In this document: one piece after another, positions 1 to 6,404 of the stretch
Position numbering within the stretch: the stretch's first letter is position 1
Layout of the letters: every line of letters starts with the position of its first letter
NCBI GenBank assembly: GCA_905215125.1
Contig: CAJMOV010000072.1
Location: forward strand, 1 to 8,437
Origin: an uncultured bacterium
GTDB lineage: Bacteria > Bacillota > Clostridia > Oscillospirales > Butyricicoccaceae
Direction of reading: 5' to 3'
DNA length: 8,437 nt
Notes under the pieces: generated by a model
What the model was told of the DNA's origin: nothing
What the model saw: only the letters and a program-made list of their open reading frames with translations
Databases searched by the model: none
Program-made: the position numbers and the translations under genes

Positions 1-31
1 GATGTCACTGGAGCTTGCTGCGGAGGGATAA
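1..31 (+). CDS. C-terminal tail of an upstream gene, possibly ScpB
   Basis: An open frame enters from the left edge and ends at TAA 29-31, giving the last residues MSLELAAEG. The stop lies only three bases before the next start, and the Shine-Dalgarno sequence of the next gene (GGAGGG, 22-27) lies inside these last codons. That tight coupling is why I treat it as a real gene end rather than a chance frame. In many Clostridia the gene before a DUF2953/GerW pair is scpB (chromosome segregation and condensation protein B), so ScpB is the best guess. Nine residues cannot identify a family. Confidence 0.4.
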   Translation, partial: MSLELAAEG

Positions 32-34
32 CTG

Positions 35-751
35 TTGAAGTGGTTATTGATCATCCCGGCTGTTGCGCTGGGGGTCATATTGGCGCTTTTTATCCTGGCG
101 CTGCTGTTGCGTGTTGGCATCCGAATGTTGTACAGTAATCATGCTTTACAGGTATGGGTTAAAGCAGGTCCTGTAAGTATCCGTGTATTCCCCATAAAGA
201 AAAAGCAGAGACAGCTGCATGGTAAGCAGGGGAAAGGCCGGAGGAGAAAAAAGCAAAGCTCAGGCGATAACGCTAGCCAGAGGAAAGCGCCTGCTTCAAC
301 CCCGAAAGATGTGTCCAAGACCGATTTTGAACAAAAAACTGGGGACAGGCTTAAGCAGCCGCGGCAAAATATGCAGGAAATCGATCTAGAGACCATTTGC
401 GCCTATGTGCGCTTCGGCTTTGATGCAGCAGGCCGTCTGATGCAGGGGCTGCGTGTAGACAAGCTATGGGTAAAAGCGGATATTGCCGCGGACGATGCTG
501 CCAAGACTGCATTGGCTTATGGCGGGGCATGCGCGGCGGTATCCAATCTGTTGCCTTTACTGGACAGAGCTCTTGACCTGCGAAGGAGGGATTTTACTGT
601 CAATGCCTGCTTTGATAAAAACAGAACCGAGCTGGAGGGCGAGGTTATCATTACAGCTATGATCGGGCGCATGGCGCTTATAGGCCTGCGCATTTGGACA
701 GAGTTTGGAAAATTGAAAAAGGCGGTGTCAAAAAATGAGCAACCTCAGTGA
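35..751 (+). CDS. DUF2953 (YtfI-like) membrane-anchored protein
   Basis: The 238-residue protein starts at TTG 35, seven bases after GGAGGG (22-27). Residues 4-25 are one hydrophobic segment, so it is probably anchored in the cytoplasmic membrane by its N-terminus. Residues about 54-110 form a low-complexity, very basic and polar linker rich in Lys, Arg, Gln and Ser. The C-terminal part (about 120-225) carries the family-like pattern: a DAA..TA..YG segment near 153-162, then an F.V...FDKNRTELEGEV strand and a closing hydrophobic stretch (VIITAMIGRMALIGLRIW). DUF2953 has no established biochemical role; the Bacillus member is YtfI, encoded beside ytfJ/gerW. Here the end overlaps the GerW start by 17 bases, which suggests translational coupling and a shared role, perhaps in sporulation. 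The family call rests on the C-terminal pattern and on the neighbour. Confidence 0.75.
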   Translation: MKWLLIIPAVALGVILALFILALLLRVGIRMLYSNHALQVWVKAGPVSIRVFPIKKKQRQLHGKQGKGRRRKKQSSGDNASQRKAPASTPKDVSKTDFEQKTGDRLKQPRQNMQEIDLETICAYVRFGFDAAGRLMQGLRVDKLWVKADIAADDAAKTALAYGGACAAVSNLLPLLDRALDLRRRDFTVNACFDKNRTELEGEVIITAMIGRMALIGLRIWTEFGKLKKAVSKNEQPQ

Positions 752-1133
752 TTTCATGGGACAGAGCATGGAAAAGATCCGTGAAATGATCGATGTTAAC
801 ACCATTGTCGGCAACCCGATAACCACTCCTGACGGCACGACGCTGGTACCGGTATCCAAGGTTACGTTCGGCTTTGCGTCCGGAGGGAGCGACGTCGCTG
901 CGGCTGCGCAGCAGCCGGACAAGGCGGTGCATTACGGGGCGGGCAGCGGCGCCGGGGTTTCCGTTCAGCCGGTGGCTTTTGTTGTTATTAACGGCGGTAA
1001 TGTTCGCATGCTGTATCTTGAGACGCCGGCCAACAGCGCTCTGGATCGCATTATCGATTTAGTACCGGACGTCATTGATAAGGTTAAGGAAATGACCAAA
1101 AAAGAGGAAAAGGATCCTAAAGTCGTCTACTGA
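735..1133 (+). CDS. gerW: GerW/YtfJ family sporulation protein
   Basis: The 132-residue protein starts at ATG 735 inside the end of the DUF2953 gene; a purine-rich GGCGG (721-725) lies nine bases before it. The hallmarks are clear: EMIDVNTIVGNPI (17-29), TPDGTTLVPVSKVTFGFASGGSD (31-53), the glycine-rich GAGSGAGVSVQPVAFVVI (68-85), and a charged lysine-rich tail (from about 113). The family is found mainly in endospore formers and relatives; in Bacillus subtilis GerW is required for germination with L-alanine, but its biochemical activity is not settled. There is no signal peptide or membrane segment. Adjacency to DUF2953 and a DacF-type carboxypeptidase matches the usual Clostridia arrangement. 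The length is slightly shorter than the Bacillus protein but looks complete. Confidence 0.93.
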   Translation: MSNLSDFMGQSMEKIREMIDVNTIVGNPITTPDGTTLVPVSKVTFGFASGGSDVAAAAQQPDKAVHYGAGSGAGVSVQPVAFVVINGGNVRMLYLETPANSALDRIIDLVPDVIDKVKEMTKKEEKDPKVVY

Positions 1134-1139
1134 TTGGGA

Positions 1140-1168
1140 ACATAAAGTGTTTCGCTTGCTCGTATGAT
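1140..1168 (+). promoter_or_regulatory. Weak candidate promoter before the dacF-like gene
   Basis: The 82-base gap 1134-1215 is the longest in the window. It contains TATGAT (1163-1168), which matches five of six bases of a -10 box, but no convincing TTGACA-like -35 at normal spacing. Read another way, ACATA (1140-1144) and CGTATGA (1161-1167), 16 bases apart, loosely resemble a forespore sigma-F/G promoter, which would fit a sporulation carboxypeptidase. Neither match is strong. An AGCCGGCT palindrome (1183-1190) lies downstream. Sigma class and even promoter activity are uncertain. Confidence 0.25.
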
Positions 1169-1215
1169 GAAACGTCGGAGATAGCCGGCTTAACAATACG
1201 GGCAGGTGAACACAT

Positions 1216-2325
1216 GTGAAAAAGGTTTTTTCCGTTTTAGCACTGACGCTTCTTCTCCTTCTGCAAACTGGGATGGAGACGTATGCGCTGTCGGCGCAGT
1301 CGGCCGTACTGTACGACCCGTTGACCGATACTGTCATTACCGGTATTCAGGAAGACGTCCGTCGCGGCATGGCCAGCACGACTAAAATCATGACCGCTTT
1401 GGTTTCCCTTGATTTATATACACCGGAACAGGAGGTGGAAATCGACCCCTCCTGGTGCGGTATTGAAGGATCTTCAATGTATCTTAAGCCGGGTGAAAAG
1501 CTGACGGTATCCGATTTGCTCTATGGCCTGATGCTAAGCAGCGGCAATGATGCCGCCGTCGCCTTGTCCTGTATTTATACAGGAGACAGCGCAGACTTTG
1601 TCGCAAAAATGAATGAAAAAGCCCTTGAATTGGGCTTGTCCAATACCCATTTTGATAATCCCAACGGCTTGGATGGGGACACCCACTATTCCACGGCCAG
1701 CGATATGGCCCGCCTGGCTGCAGCAGCTATGGAAAACGAGCAGTTTCGTGAAATTGTCGGAACAAAAAGCATCAAAATTGGCGAGAGATACCTTAGTAAT
1801 CATAATAAGCTGCTCAATCTGCTGGAAGGAGCAGAGGGAATAAAAACCGGCTTTACCAAAGCGTGCGGTCGTTGTCTGGTGTCTTCAGCCAGCCGGTATG
1901 GGCGTCGACTTATCGCAGTCACGCTCAATGCGCCTGACGATTGGAACGACCATATTTCTCTGCTCAACAGCGGCTTTTCCAGCATGGATGAGCAGCAAAT
2001 TCTGACGGCTGGAGAGGTGGGCAGTGTTACTGTTGCGGCGGGAGAGATGTGCCGCACTATTCCCGTCTACATAGAAGAGGACTATTCCTTCCCGCTGCGT
2101 GCAGAGGAAACGCCGCAGGTTTCCCTATGCGGCCCGCGTATTGTTTATGGTCCGGTTGACGGCGGCGAGCAGTATGGTACACTTCGAGTTACCTTGGGAG
2201 ATACGATACTGACCGAAGTGCCCGCCTATTATGCTGAAGGCGTGGCCGTTACGGTGAGGGAGCGCAGTATTGGAGAGAAAGTAGCGCAATGGTTTGCTGA
2301 TTTGTGGGAGATGTTGCTTGGGTGA
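1216..2325 (+). CDS. dacF: D-alanyl-D-alanine carboxypeptidase, DacF-like (peptidase S11)
   Basis: The 369-residue secreted enzyme removes the terminal D-alanine from peptidoglycan stem pentapeptides and so tunes cross-linking. GTG 1216 is the start: an in-frame TGA (1207-1209) lies just upstream and AGGTG (1204-1208) is seven bases away. A signal peptide is visible: KK at 2-3, a leucine-rich core (7-16) and likely cleavage near TYA24 or LSA27. All three penicillin-binding active-site motifs are present: S54-T-T-K57 with catalytic Ser54, S109-G-N111, and K210-T-G212 within GIKTGFTKACGR. The C-terminal domain ends in a short amphipathic helix (about the last 20 residues, IGEKVAQWFADLWEMLLG), the usual membrane anchor of such enzymes. 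Its place beside gerW supports a DacF/DacB-like role in spore cortex or spore wall, but a vegetative DacA-like role is possible. The stop overlaps the next start (GTGA). Confidence 0.93.
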   Translation: MKKVFSVLALTLLLLLQTGMETYALSAQSAVLYDPLTDTVITGIQEDVRRGMASTTKIMTALVSLDLYTPEQEVEIDPSWCGIEGSSMYLKPGEKLTVSDLLYGLMLSSGNDAAVALSCIYTGDSADFVAKMNEKALELGLSNTHFDNPNGLDGDTHYSTASDMARLAAAAMENEQFREIVGTKSIKIGERYLSNHNKLLNLLEGAEGIKTGFTKACGRCLVSSASRYGRRLIAVTLNAPDDWNDHISLLNSGFSSMDEQQILTAGEVGSVTVAAGEMCRTIPVYIEEDYSFPLRAEETPQVSLCGPRIVYGPVDGGEQYGTLRVTLGDTILTEVPAYYAEGVAVTVRERSIGEKVAQWFADLWEMLLG

Positions 2326-3041
2326 GGGAAAGGCTGCAAAAGATGCTCTCTGCCGCGGGTGTTTGCTCGCGTCGGGCGGCAGAGCGATACATTACAGACG
2401 GGCGGGTTACTGTCAACGGCGTCCTCGCGGCGGTAGGGGACAGCGCCGACTGGTCCTGTGATATAGTCGCGGTTGACGGCAGGCCTATCTCGCTGCCGGA
2501 AAAACCGGTTTATTTTATGCTGAACAAGCCGCGTGGCGTTATCACAACATTATCTGATGAGCGCGGCCGTCCCACAGTTATCGAGCTGCTGGATGGCGTG
2601 CAGCAGCGGATTTATCCAGTCGGGCGTCTGGACGGCGACACGGAAGGTCTGCTGCTGCTGACAAATGACGGTGCTTTGGCACAAAAGCTGACACACCCCT
2701 CTCATCAGGTTTACAAGCAATACCGGCTGACCATCCGGGTGACTGGATGGGATCCGAAGCTCCCGCCGGAAAAGGCTTTGGCGCAGCCCATTGTGCTGGA
2801 TGGCCGCGCGGTAATCCCGGCTGTCTGCCGCATGATACAAAAAAACGGGCAGAAGGCCGAGCTGTCCATTTCTATCCGTGAGGGGCGGAACCGGCAGATC
2901 CGCAGGCTGTGCGAAGCGTGCGGCTATACTGTTTTGGCATTAAAACGGATTTCCGTCGGTGAGCTGAAATTAGGTGATTTGCCCGTGGGACAATATCGTG
3001 AATTGACACGGGATGAAGTTTCTTATTTACATTCGCTGTAA
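2322..3041 (+). CDS. rluB: RluB/RsuA-family rRNA pseudouridine synthase
   Basis: The 239-residue enzyme isomerises uridine to pseudouridine, probably in 23S rRNA. An N-terminal S4 RNA-binding domain (about 2-48, RLQKMLSAAGVCSRRAAE then GRVTVNG) is followed by the catalytic domain with KPRGVITT (69-76), GRLDGDTEGLLLLTNDG carrying the catalytic aspartate D104, a conserved YKQYRL segment, and the late REGRNRQIRRLCEACGY motif. I prefer GTG 2322 over an in-frame GTG at 2304: the S4 domain begins directly after it, it overlaps the dacF stop as GTGA (2322-2325), and GGGAG (2306-2310) lies 11 bases upstream. The 2304 start would add six residues not expected in the family. In Gram-positive bacteria this gene commonly follows a dac gene or scpB. 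RluB rather than RsuA or RluE is the usual assignment here, but the target nucleotide cannot be read from the sequence. Confidence 0.92.
   Translation: MRERLQKMLSAAGVCSRRAAERYITDGRVTVNGVLAAVGDSADWSCDIVAVDGRPISLPEKPVYFMLNKPRGVITTLSDERGRPTVIELLDGVQQRIYPVGRLDGDTEGLLLLTNDGALAQKLTHPSHQVYKQYRLTIRVTGWDPKLPPEKALAQPIVLDGRAVIPAVCRMIQKNGQKAELSISIREGRNRQIRRLCEACGYTVLALKRISVGELKLGDLPVGQYRELTRDEVSYLHSL
3003..3033 (+). promoter_or_regulatory. Candidate promoter at the end of rluB for the RpiR-type gene
   Basis: A perfect TTGACA (3003-3008) occurs in the last codons of rluB. The best -10 is TACATT (3028-3033), four of six bases matched with a long 19-base spacer. Transcription would start near 3040, just before the GGCGGTGG ribosome-binding region (3043-3050) of the regulator gene. 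The surroundings (3015-3035) are locally A/T-rich. The spacer and -10 box are poor, so this is only suggestive; it would let the regulator be expressed apart from rluB. Confidence 0.3.
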
Positions 3042-3057
3042 AGGCGGTGGACAAGCA

Positions 3058-3891
3058 GTGAAACGGTTAAGCCAGGCGATTGCAGCGGTTACCCCGCAGC
3101 TGACAAAAGGGCAGCGGCTGCTTGCCGCTTTTGTTACCGAGCATTGCGACAGGGCGGCCTTTATGAGCTCATTTGAGCTGGCCGCCGTGTCCGGCGTGAG
3201 CCAGTCTACGGTCATCCGGTTTGCATCAGCGCTGGGATATGCCAGCTATACGCAGCTGCAGGAGGCGCTGCAATATGAGCTCAAGTACCGCCTGTCGGCC
3301 TTGGAGCGCTTTGAACTGACTGAAGGCGTGGAAAATGATGTGCTTTTGGAAGGCATCGCGGCCAGCGACTGTATCAATATCAAAAAGAATCTGTCGGCAA
3401 ATGGAGAAGAAGCGCTTGTGTCGCTGTGTACCAGCCTGTCATTTGCCGCCAAGGTCTATGTTTACGGGCAAGGGCACTGCATGGCAGCGGCGGTCTATTT
3501 GTGTTCTTACCTTCGTTTTTTGCTGCAAAACGTCTGTTGTGTTAACCTGACAGGAGAGGAACCTCTGTCTGTTATCAGCAGCATCAGCAGCGGAGATTTA
3601 CTGATGATGTTATCTTTTCCACCTCATTCGGAGACGATCTTGCGCATGCTCGCCTATGCGCAGGACAGCGGCGCAACGGTAGCGTGCGTCAGCGAGGGAT
3701 CCGACTCTCAGACAGCACAGCGGGCTGATATTGCGATAACATGCGAGTGTGGAGACTTCGGCGTCAATGGAAGCCTGGCGCCTGTTATTTCACTGTGTGG
3801 CAGCATTGTCTGTCTGCTGGCACACAATGATGAAAGGGCCGAGCAAAGGCTGCGTACCGCGGGCGACGTAATTCATTTTAAGGGAGAATAG
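3058..3891 (+). CDS. MurR/RpiR-type transcriptional regulator (HTH_6 + SIS), cysteine-rich
   Basis: The 277-residue protein combines an N-terminal helix-turn-helix domain of the RpiR family (about 1-77; recognition region FELAAVSGVSQSTVIRFASALGY at 39-61) with a sugar-isomerase-like SIS domain (about 110-255). Such regulators usually bind DNA near sugar or amino-sugar genes and sense a sugar phosphate through the SIS domain. Here the SIS loop reads YGQGHCMAAA, with Cys where a Ser is common in GxGxS, and the second loop reads LSFPPHSETI, so the ligand may differ. There are twelve cysteines, including CC and CEC. GTG 3058 is preferred over ATG 3013, because GGCGGTGG (3043-3050) lies seven bases before it and the earlier start would overlap rluB and add 15 atypical residues. 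No sugar gene is adjacent, so the target is unknown. The flavoprotein gene follows three bases after the stop. Confidence 0.85.
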   Translation: MKRLSQAIAAVTPQLTKGQRLLAAFVTEHCDRAAFMSSFELAAVSGVSQSTVIRFASALGYASYTQLQEALQYELKYRLSALERFELTEGVENDVLLEGIAASDCINIKKNLSANGEEALVSLCTSLSFAAKVYVYGQGHCMAAAVYLCSYLRFLLQNVCCVNLTGEEPLSVISSISSGDLLMMLSFPPHSETILRMLAYAQDSGATVACVSEGSDSQTAQRADIAITCECGDFGVNGSLAPVISLCGSIVCLLAHNDERAEQRLRTAGDVIHFKGE

Positions 3892-3894
3892 AGC

Positions 3895-5139
3895 TTGGAG
3901 GATCTCATAGTCATAGGGGGAGGCGCAGCCGGAATGATGGCGGCCCTTACGGCGGCTGAGCAGGGGGCTCCAGTAACTCTGCTTGAAAGGAACGGTTTCC
4001 TCGGGGTCAAAGTCAATATCACGGGGAAAGGGCGGTGCAATGTCACAAATCGTTGCGACGTGCGCGAGCTAATCGCTTCCGTACCTGGAAATGGCAGGTT
4101 TTTATACAGCGCTTTTTCCGCCTTTGATTCACAGGAAGTTATGGATTTTTTCGAACAGCTGGGCGTGCCGCTTAAAGTGGAGCGGGGAAATCGTGTCTTT
4201 CCGATTTCTGATCGGGCAAAGGACATTACGGGCGCTTTGCAGCGCGCGCTGCGGCAGGAAAAGGTTAAGATCCGCATGCATACCAGGGCGCGCGGCATTA
4301 CTGCCGAAAATGGAAGCGTAACTGGGGTGCAGACGGATCAGGGGGATATCCCTGCGCGGTACGTCGTACTCGCAACCGGCGGTGTTTCTTATCCCCGTAC
4401 TGGCTCTGATGGCGATGGCCACCGTTTTGCACGGGCGTTGGGACATCAGGTGACGGCGCTCAAGCCTTCGCTGGTCCCTCTTCTTTCGCCGGATGAAGAT
4501 TGCAGGCGTTTGGAAGGCTTGTCCCTTCGAAATGTCGCCCTTCGTATTATGCGTGGGGGGAAAATGCTGTATGAAGATTTTGGAGAAATGCTTTTTACCG
4601 CACATGGATTGTCCGGCCCGATAATATTGAGCGCTTCCGCGCATCTGGCCCACAGCGGCGGCTTTCCGTGCGTGGCGGTTATCGATCTCAAGCCTGCGCT
4701 GGATCATACTTCACTGGATGCGCGTGTCCTGCGGGATTTTTCCGAATCCAACAACCGCAACTTTTCCAACTCTCTGCAGAAGCTGCTGCCGCAAAAGCTC
4801 ATTCCAGTCGTCATTGCCCGATCCGGGATTGACGCAGCGCAAAAGGTTAACAGCATCACCCGCAAACAGCGTGGACAGCTTTTAGACGTCATCAAAAATC
4901 TTCGGTTTTCTATTAGCGGTCTTGGCTCATTTGACGAAGCGGTTGTTACGGCCGGCGGAGTAGCAGTCAATGAAATTGATCCAAAAACACTTTCCTCAAA
5001 AACTGTAAAGGGATTATACTTTGCAGGAGAAATCATTGATGTTGATGCCTACACTGGGGGATTTAACCTGCAAATTGCCTGGTCAACAGGACGTAAGGCT
5101 GGGTTGTGCGCCGCACAGCAATACTGTAAAGAGGGGTAA
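3895..5139 (+). CDS. HI0933/YhiN-type NAD(P)/FAD-dependent oxidoreductase
   Basis: The 414-residue flavoprotein starts at TTG 3895, eight bases after AGGGAG (3881-3886); no other start precedes the nucleotide-binding fold. Residues 3-33 form the FAD-binding Rossmann unit with GGGAAG (8-13) and the acidic E32 at the end of the second strand. The family hallmark ITGKGRCNVTN (43-53) is intact. A middle segment has ATGGVSYPRTGSDGDGHRFA, and the C-terminus has TAGGVAVNEIDP (352-363) and GLYFAGEIIDVDAYTGGFNLQ (373-393), the second FAD-contacting region. Members are widespread and often named aminoacetone oxidase family proteins or BaiN-like, but the physiological substrate of most is unknown, so I give no gene symbol. 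It sits three bases after the regulator and four before cmk, consistent with cotranscription. In Clostridia this family is often found beside cmk. Confidence 0.9.
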   Translation: MEDLIVIGGGAAGMMAALTAAEQGAPVTLLERNGFLGVKVNITGKGRCNVTNRCDVRELIASVPGNGRFLYSAFSAFDSQEVMDFFEQLGVPLKVERGNRVFPISDRAKDITGALQRALRQEKVKIRMHTRARGITAENGSVTGVQTDQGDIPARYVVLATGGVSYPRTGSDGDGHRFARALGHQVTALKPSLVPLLSPDEDCRRLEGLSLRNVALRIMRGGKMLYEDFGEMLFTAHGLSGPIILSASAHLAHSGGFPCVAVIDLKPALDHTSLDARVLRDFSESNNRNFSNSLQKLLPQKLIPVVIARSGIDAAQKVNSITRKQRGQLLDVIKNLRFSISGLGSFDEAVVTAGGVAVNEIDPKTLSSKTVKGLYFAGEIIDVDAYTGGFNLQIAWSTGRKAGLCAAQQYCKEG

Positions 5140-5143
5140 AGGA

Positions 5144-5824
5144 ATGAAGCATTACAGCATAGCTATTGACGGACCTTCCGGGGCAGGAAAGAGTACGCTT
5201 GCCAGAATGCTGGCGCGTGAGCTTCGGTTTATTTATGTGGATACCGGGGCCATGTATCGCGCGGTGGGGCTTTATGTTGCACGCGCTGGCATTGCCTCAC
5301 AGGATCGTCCGGCCGTCATCGCGTGCCTGCCCGGTATCGATATCGCCCTGCGGTATGAAGATGGCGTTCAGCAGATTTTCCTCAACGGCGAAAATGTAAG
5401 CGCCGCCATCCGCACGGAGGAGGCGTCGCGCTACGCCTCCGACGTTTCCGCCATCCCGGAGGTGCGCGCTTTTTTACTCGACCGCCAGCGCGGTATGGCG
5501 CAAGGGGCCAATGTCATTATGGACGGAAGAGATATCGGCACTGTTGTGCTGCCGAAAGCCGACGTAAAAATCTTTCTGACGGCAACGAGCGAGGAACGCG
5601 CACAGCGCCGCTACGACGAGCTGATGGAAAAGGGGCAATCAGTCGTCTATAATGAGGTATTGGCCCATTTGCTCGACCGTGATAAAAACGATTCCAGTCG
5701 TGAGACGGCGCCGCTCTGTGCTGCAGCCGACGCTGTTGTGCTGGATACCACGGGGAATACGCTGGAGCAGTCGCTCGACCTAATACGTCATACCGTCAGG
5801 GAGAGAATCGGATATGTGGTTTAA
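5144..5824 (+). CDS. cmk: (d)CMP kinase (cytidylate kinase)
   Basis: The 226-residue cytoplasmic enzyme phosphorylates CMP and dCMP with ATP, recycling pyrimidine nucleotides for RNA, DNA and CDP-diacylglycerol turnover. The P-loop GPSGAGKS (10-17) is followed by DTGAMYRA, the CMP-binding segment with RTEEASRYASDVSAIPEVR, MDGRDIGT and the lid region RAQRRYDE, and then DRDKNDSSRETAPL. All are standard for Cmk, and the length is normal. ATG 5144 is the start: GAGGGG (5131-5136) is seven bases upstream, and the frame extending back to 5021 would merely read through the flavoprotein gene. Its last 11 bases overlap the start of plsC, suggesting coupled translation. The cmk-plsC-ispH/rpsA order is a common clostridial arrangement. 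Confidence 0.97.
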   Translation: MKHYSIAIDGPSGAGKSTLARMLARELRFIYVDTGAMYRAVGLYVARAGIASQDRPAVIACLPGIDIALRYEDGVQQIFLNGENVSAAIRTEEASRYASDVSAIPEVRAFLLDRQRGMAQGANVIMDGRDIGTVVLPKADVKIFLTATSEERAQRRYDELMEKGQSVVYNEVLAHLLDRDKNDSSRETAPLCAAADAVVLDTTGNTLEQSLDLIRHTVRERIGYVV

Positions 5825-6404
5825 GTTCTGTTATTGGTTGGTTTATATTGCTTTAAAGCCCATTTACCGCTTCCGTATTTACGGAAAAGAATATCTGCCG
5901 GACGGAGCCGCTGTTATCTGCGGCAACCACACTGCCAGGGTAGATGCTGTATTGGTGGCCTTGTCAATGGGATCCGGCGGCCGCTTTACCGCGATGGCCA
6001 AAGCGGAGCTTTTCAAAAATCGCTTTTTTGGAAAAGTGTTGGGCAGTCTGCATGTTTTCCCGGTCAATCGAGGCAAAAACGACATTGTCGCTATCAAACA
6101 TGCGCTTAAAGCGTTAAAGGAGGGGCAGCAGCTGGTCATTTTCCCAGAAGGCACCCGCGTGCATGAAGGGGAAAAGGCCGATGCCAAGACCGGTGCCGGG
6201 ATGTTGGCGTTGCGTTCAGGCGCTCCGGTTGTTCCCGTCTATATTACGCCGGGGAAAAAGGCGTTTCACGGCTGTAAAATCATTTATGGTACGCCCTTTG
6301 TGCCGCAGTGTGAGGGTAAACCGGGGCCACAGGACTACCAGAGGATCACAGATGAAATTATGGAAGCTATCCGCAAGGCGGGGCAGAGGGAGCTGACGGC
6401 GTAA
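5814..6404 (+). CDS. plsC: 1-acyl-sn-glycerol-3-phosphate acyltransferase (PlsC family)
   Basis: The 196-residue membrane-associated enzyme transfers an acyl chain to lysophosphatidic acid to give phosphatidic acid, the precursor of membrane phospholipids. Residues 2-20 are aromatic and hydrophobic (WFKFCYWLVYIALKPIYRF) and probably sit in the membrane surface. The catalytic HX4D motif is H39-TARV-D44, with Ala in place of the Ser often seen two residues after His. The substrate-binding motif is FPEGTR (110-115), followed by KTGAGMLALRSGAPVVPVYI, also typical. ATG 5814 lies inside the end of cmk, eight bases after AGGGAGAG (5798-5805). The TAA overlaps the next ATG by one base (TAATG). The acyl donor (acyl-ACP or acyl-CoA) cannot be told from the sequence. 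Confidence 0.93.
   Translation: MWFKFCYWLVYIALKPIYRFRIYGKEYLPDGAAVICGNHTARVDAVLVALSMGSGGRFTAMAKAELFKNRFFGKVLGSLHVFPVNRGKNDIVAIKHALKALKEGQQLVIFPEGTRVHEGEKADAKTGAGMLALRSGAPVVPVYITPGKKAFHGCKIIYGTPFVPQCEGKPGPQDYQRITDEIMEAIRKAGQRELTA

Noticed and set aside
898..918. Inverted repeat around GCTGCGCAGC in gerW.
   Set aside because: Short, GC-rich and inside an alanine/glutamine-rich coding stretch; no other sign of a regulatory site.
1183..1190. AGCCGGCT palindrome in the gap before the carboxypeptidase gene.
   Set aside because: Only 8 bases, not repeated elsewhere in the window, and no flanking symmetry, so an operator cannot be supported.
4129..4707. Long open frame on the minus strand (192 codons) inside the flavoprotein gene.
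   Set aside because: Its residues show no domain pattern, and the + strand frame encodes a complete, recognisable flavoprotein, so it is a shadow frame.
5015..5020. TATACT resembling a -10 box near the end of the flavoprotein gene, upstream of cmk.
   Set aside because: No acceptable -35 at 16-18 bases upstream (TTCCTC is poor), and the motif falls in the conserved GLYFAGE coding segment.
5021..5143. In-frame N-terminal extension of cmk beginning at 5021.
   Set aside because: It reads the end of the flavoprotein gene in another frame; the residues are unlike Cmk, and ATG 5144 has a good ribosome-binding site and gives the normal length.
5418..5441. GC-rich hairpin in cmk: GGAGGCGT (5419-5426) and ACGCCTCC (5433-5440) around a 6-base loop.
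   Set aside because: It lies in well-conserved Cmk coding sequence, has no U-tract after it, and an 8-bp stem of this kind is expected by chance in GC-rich codons.
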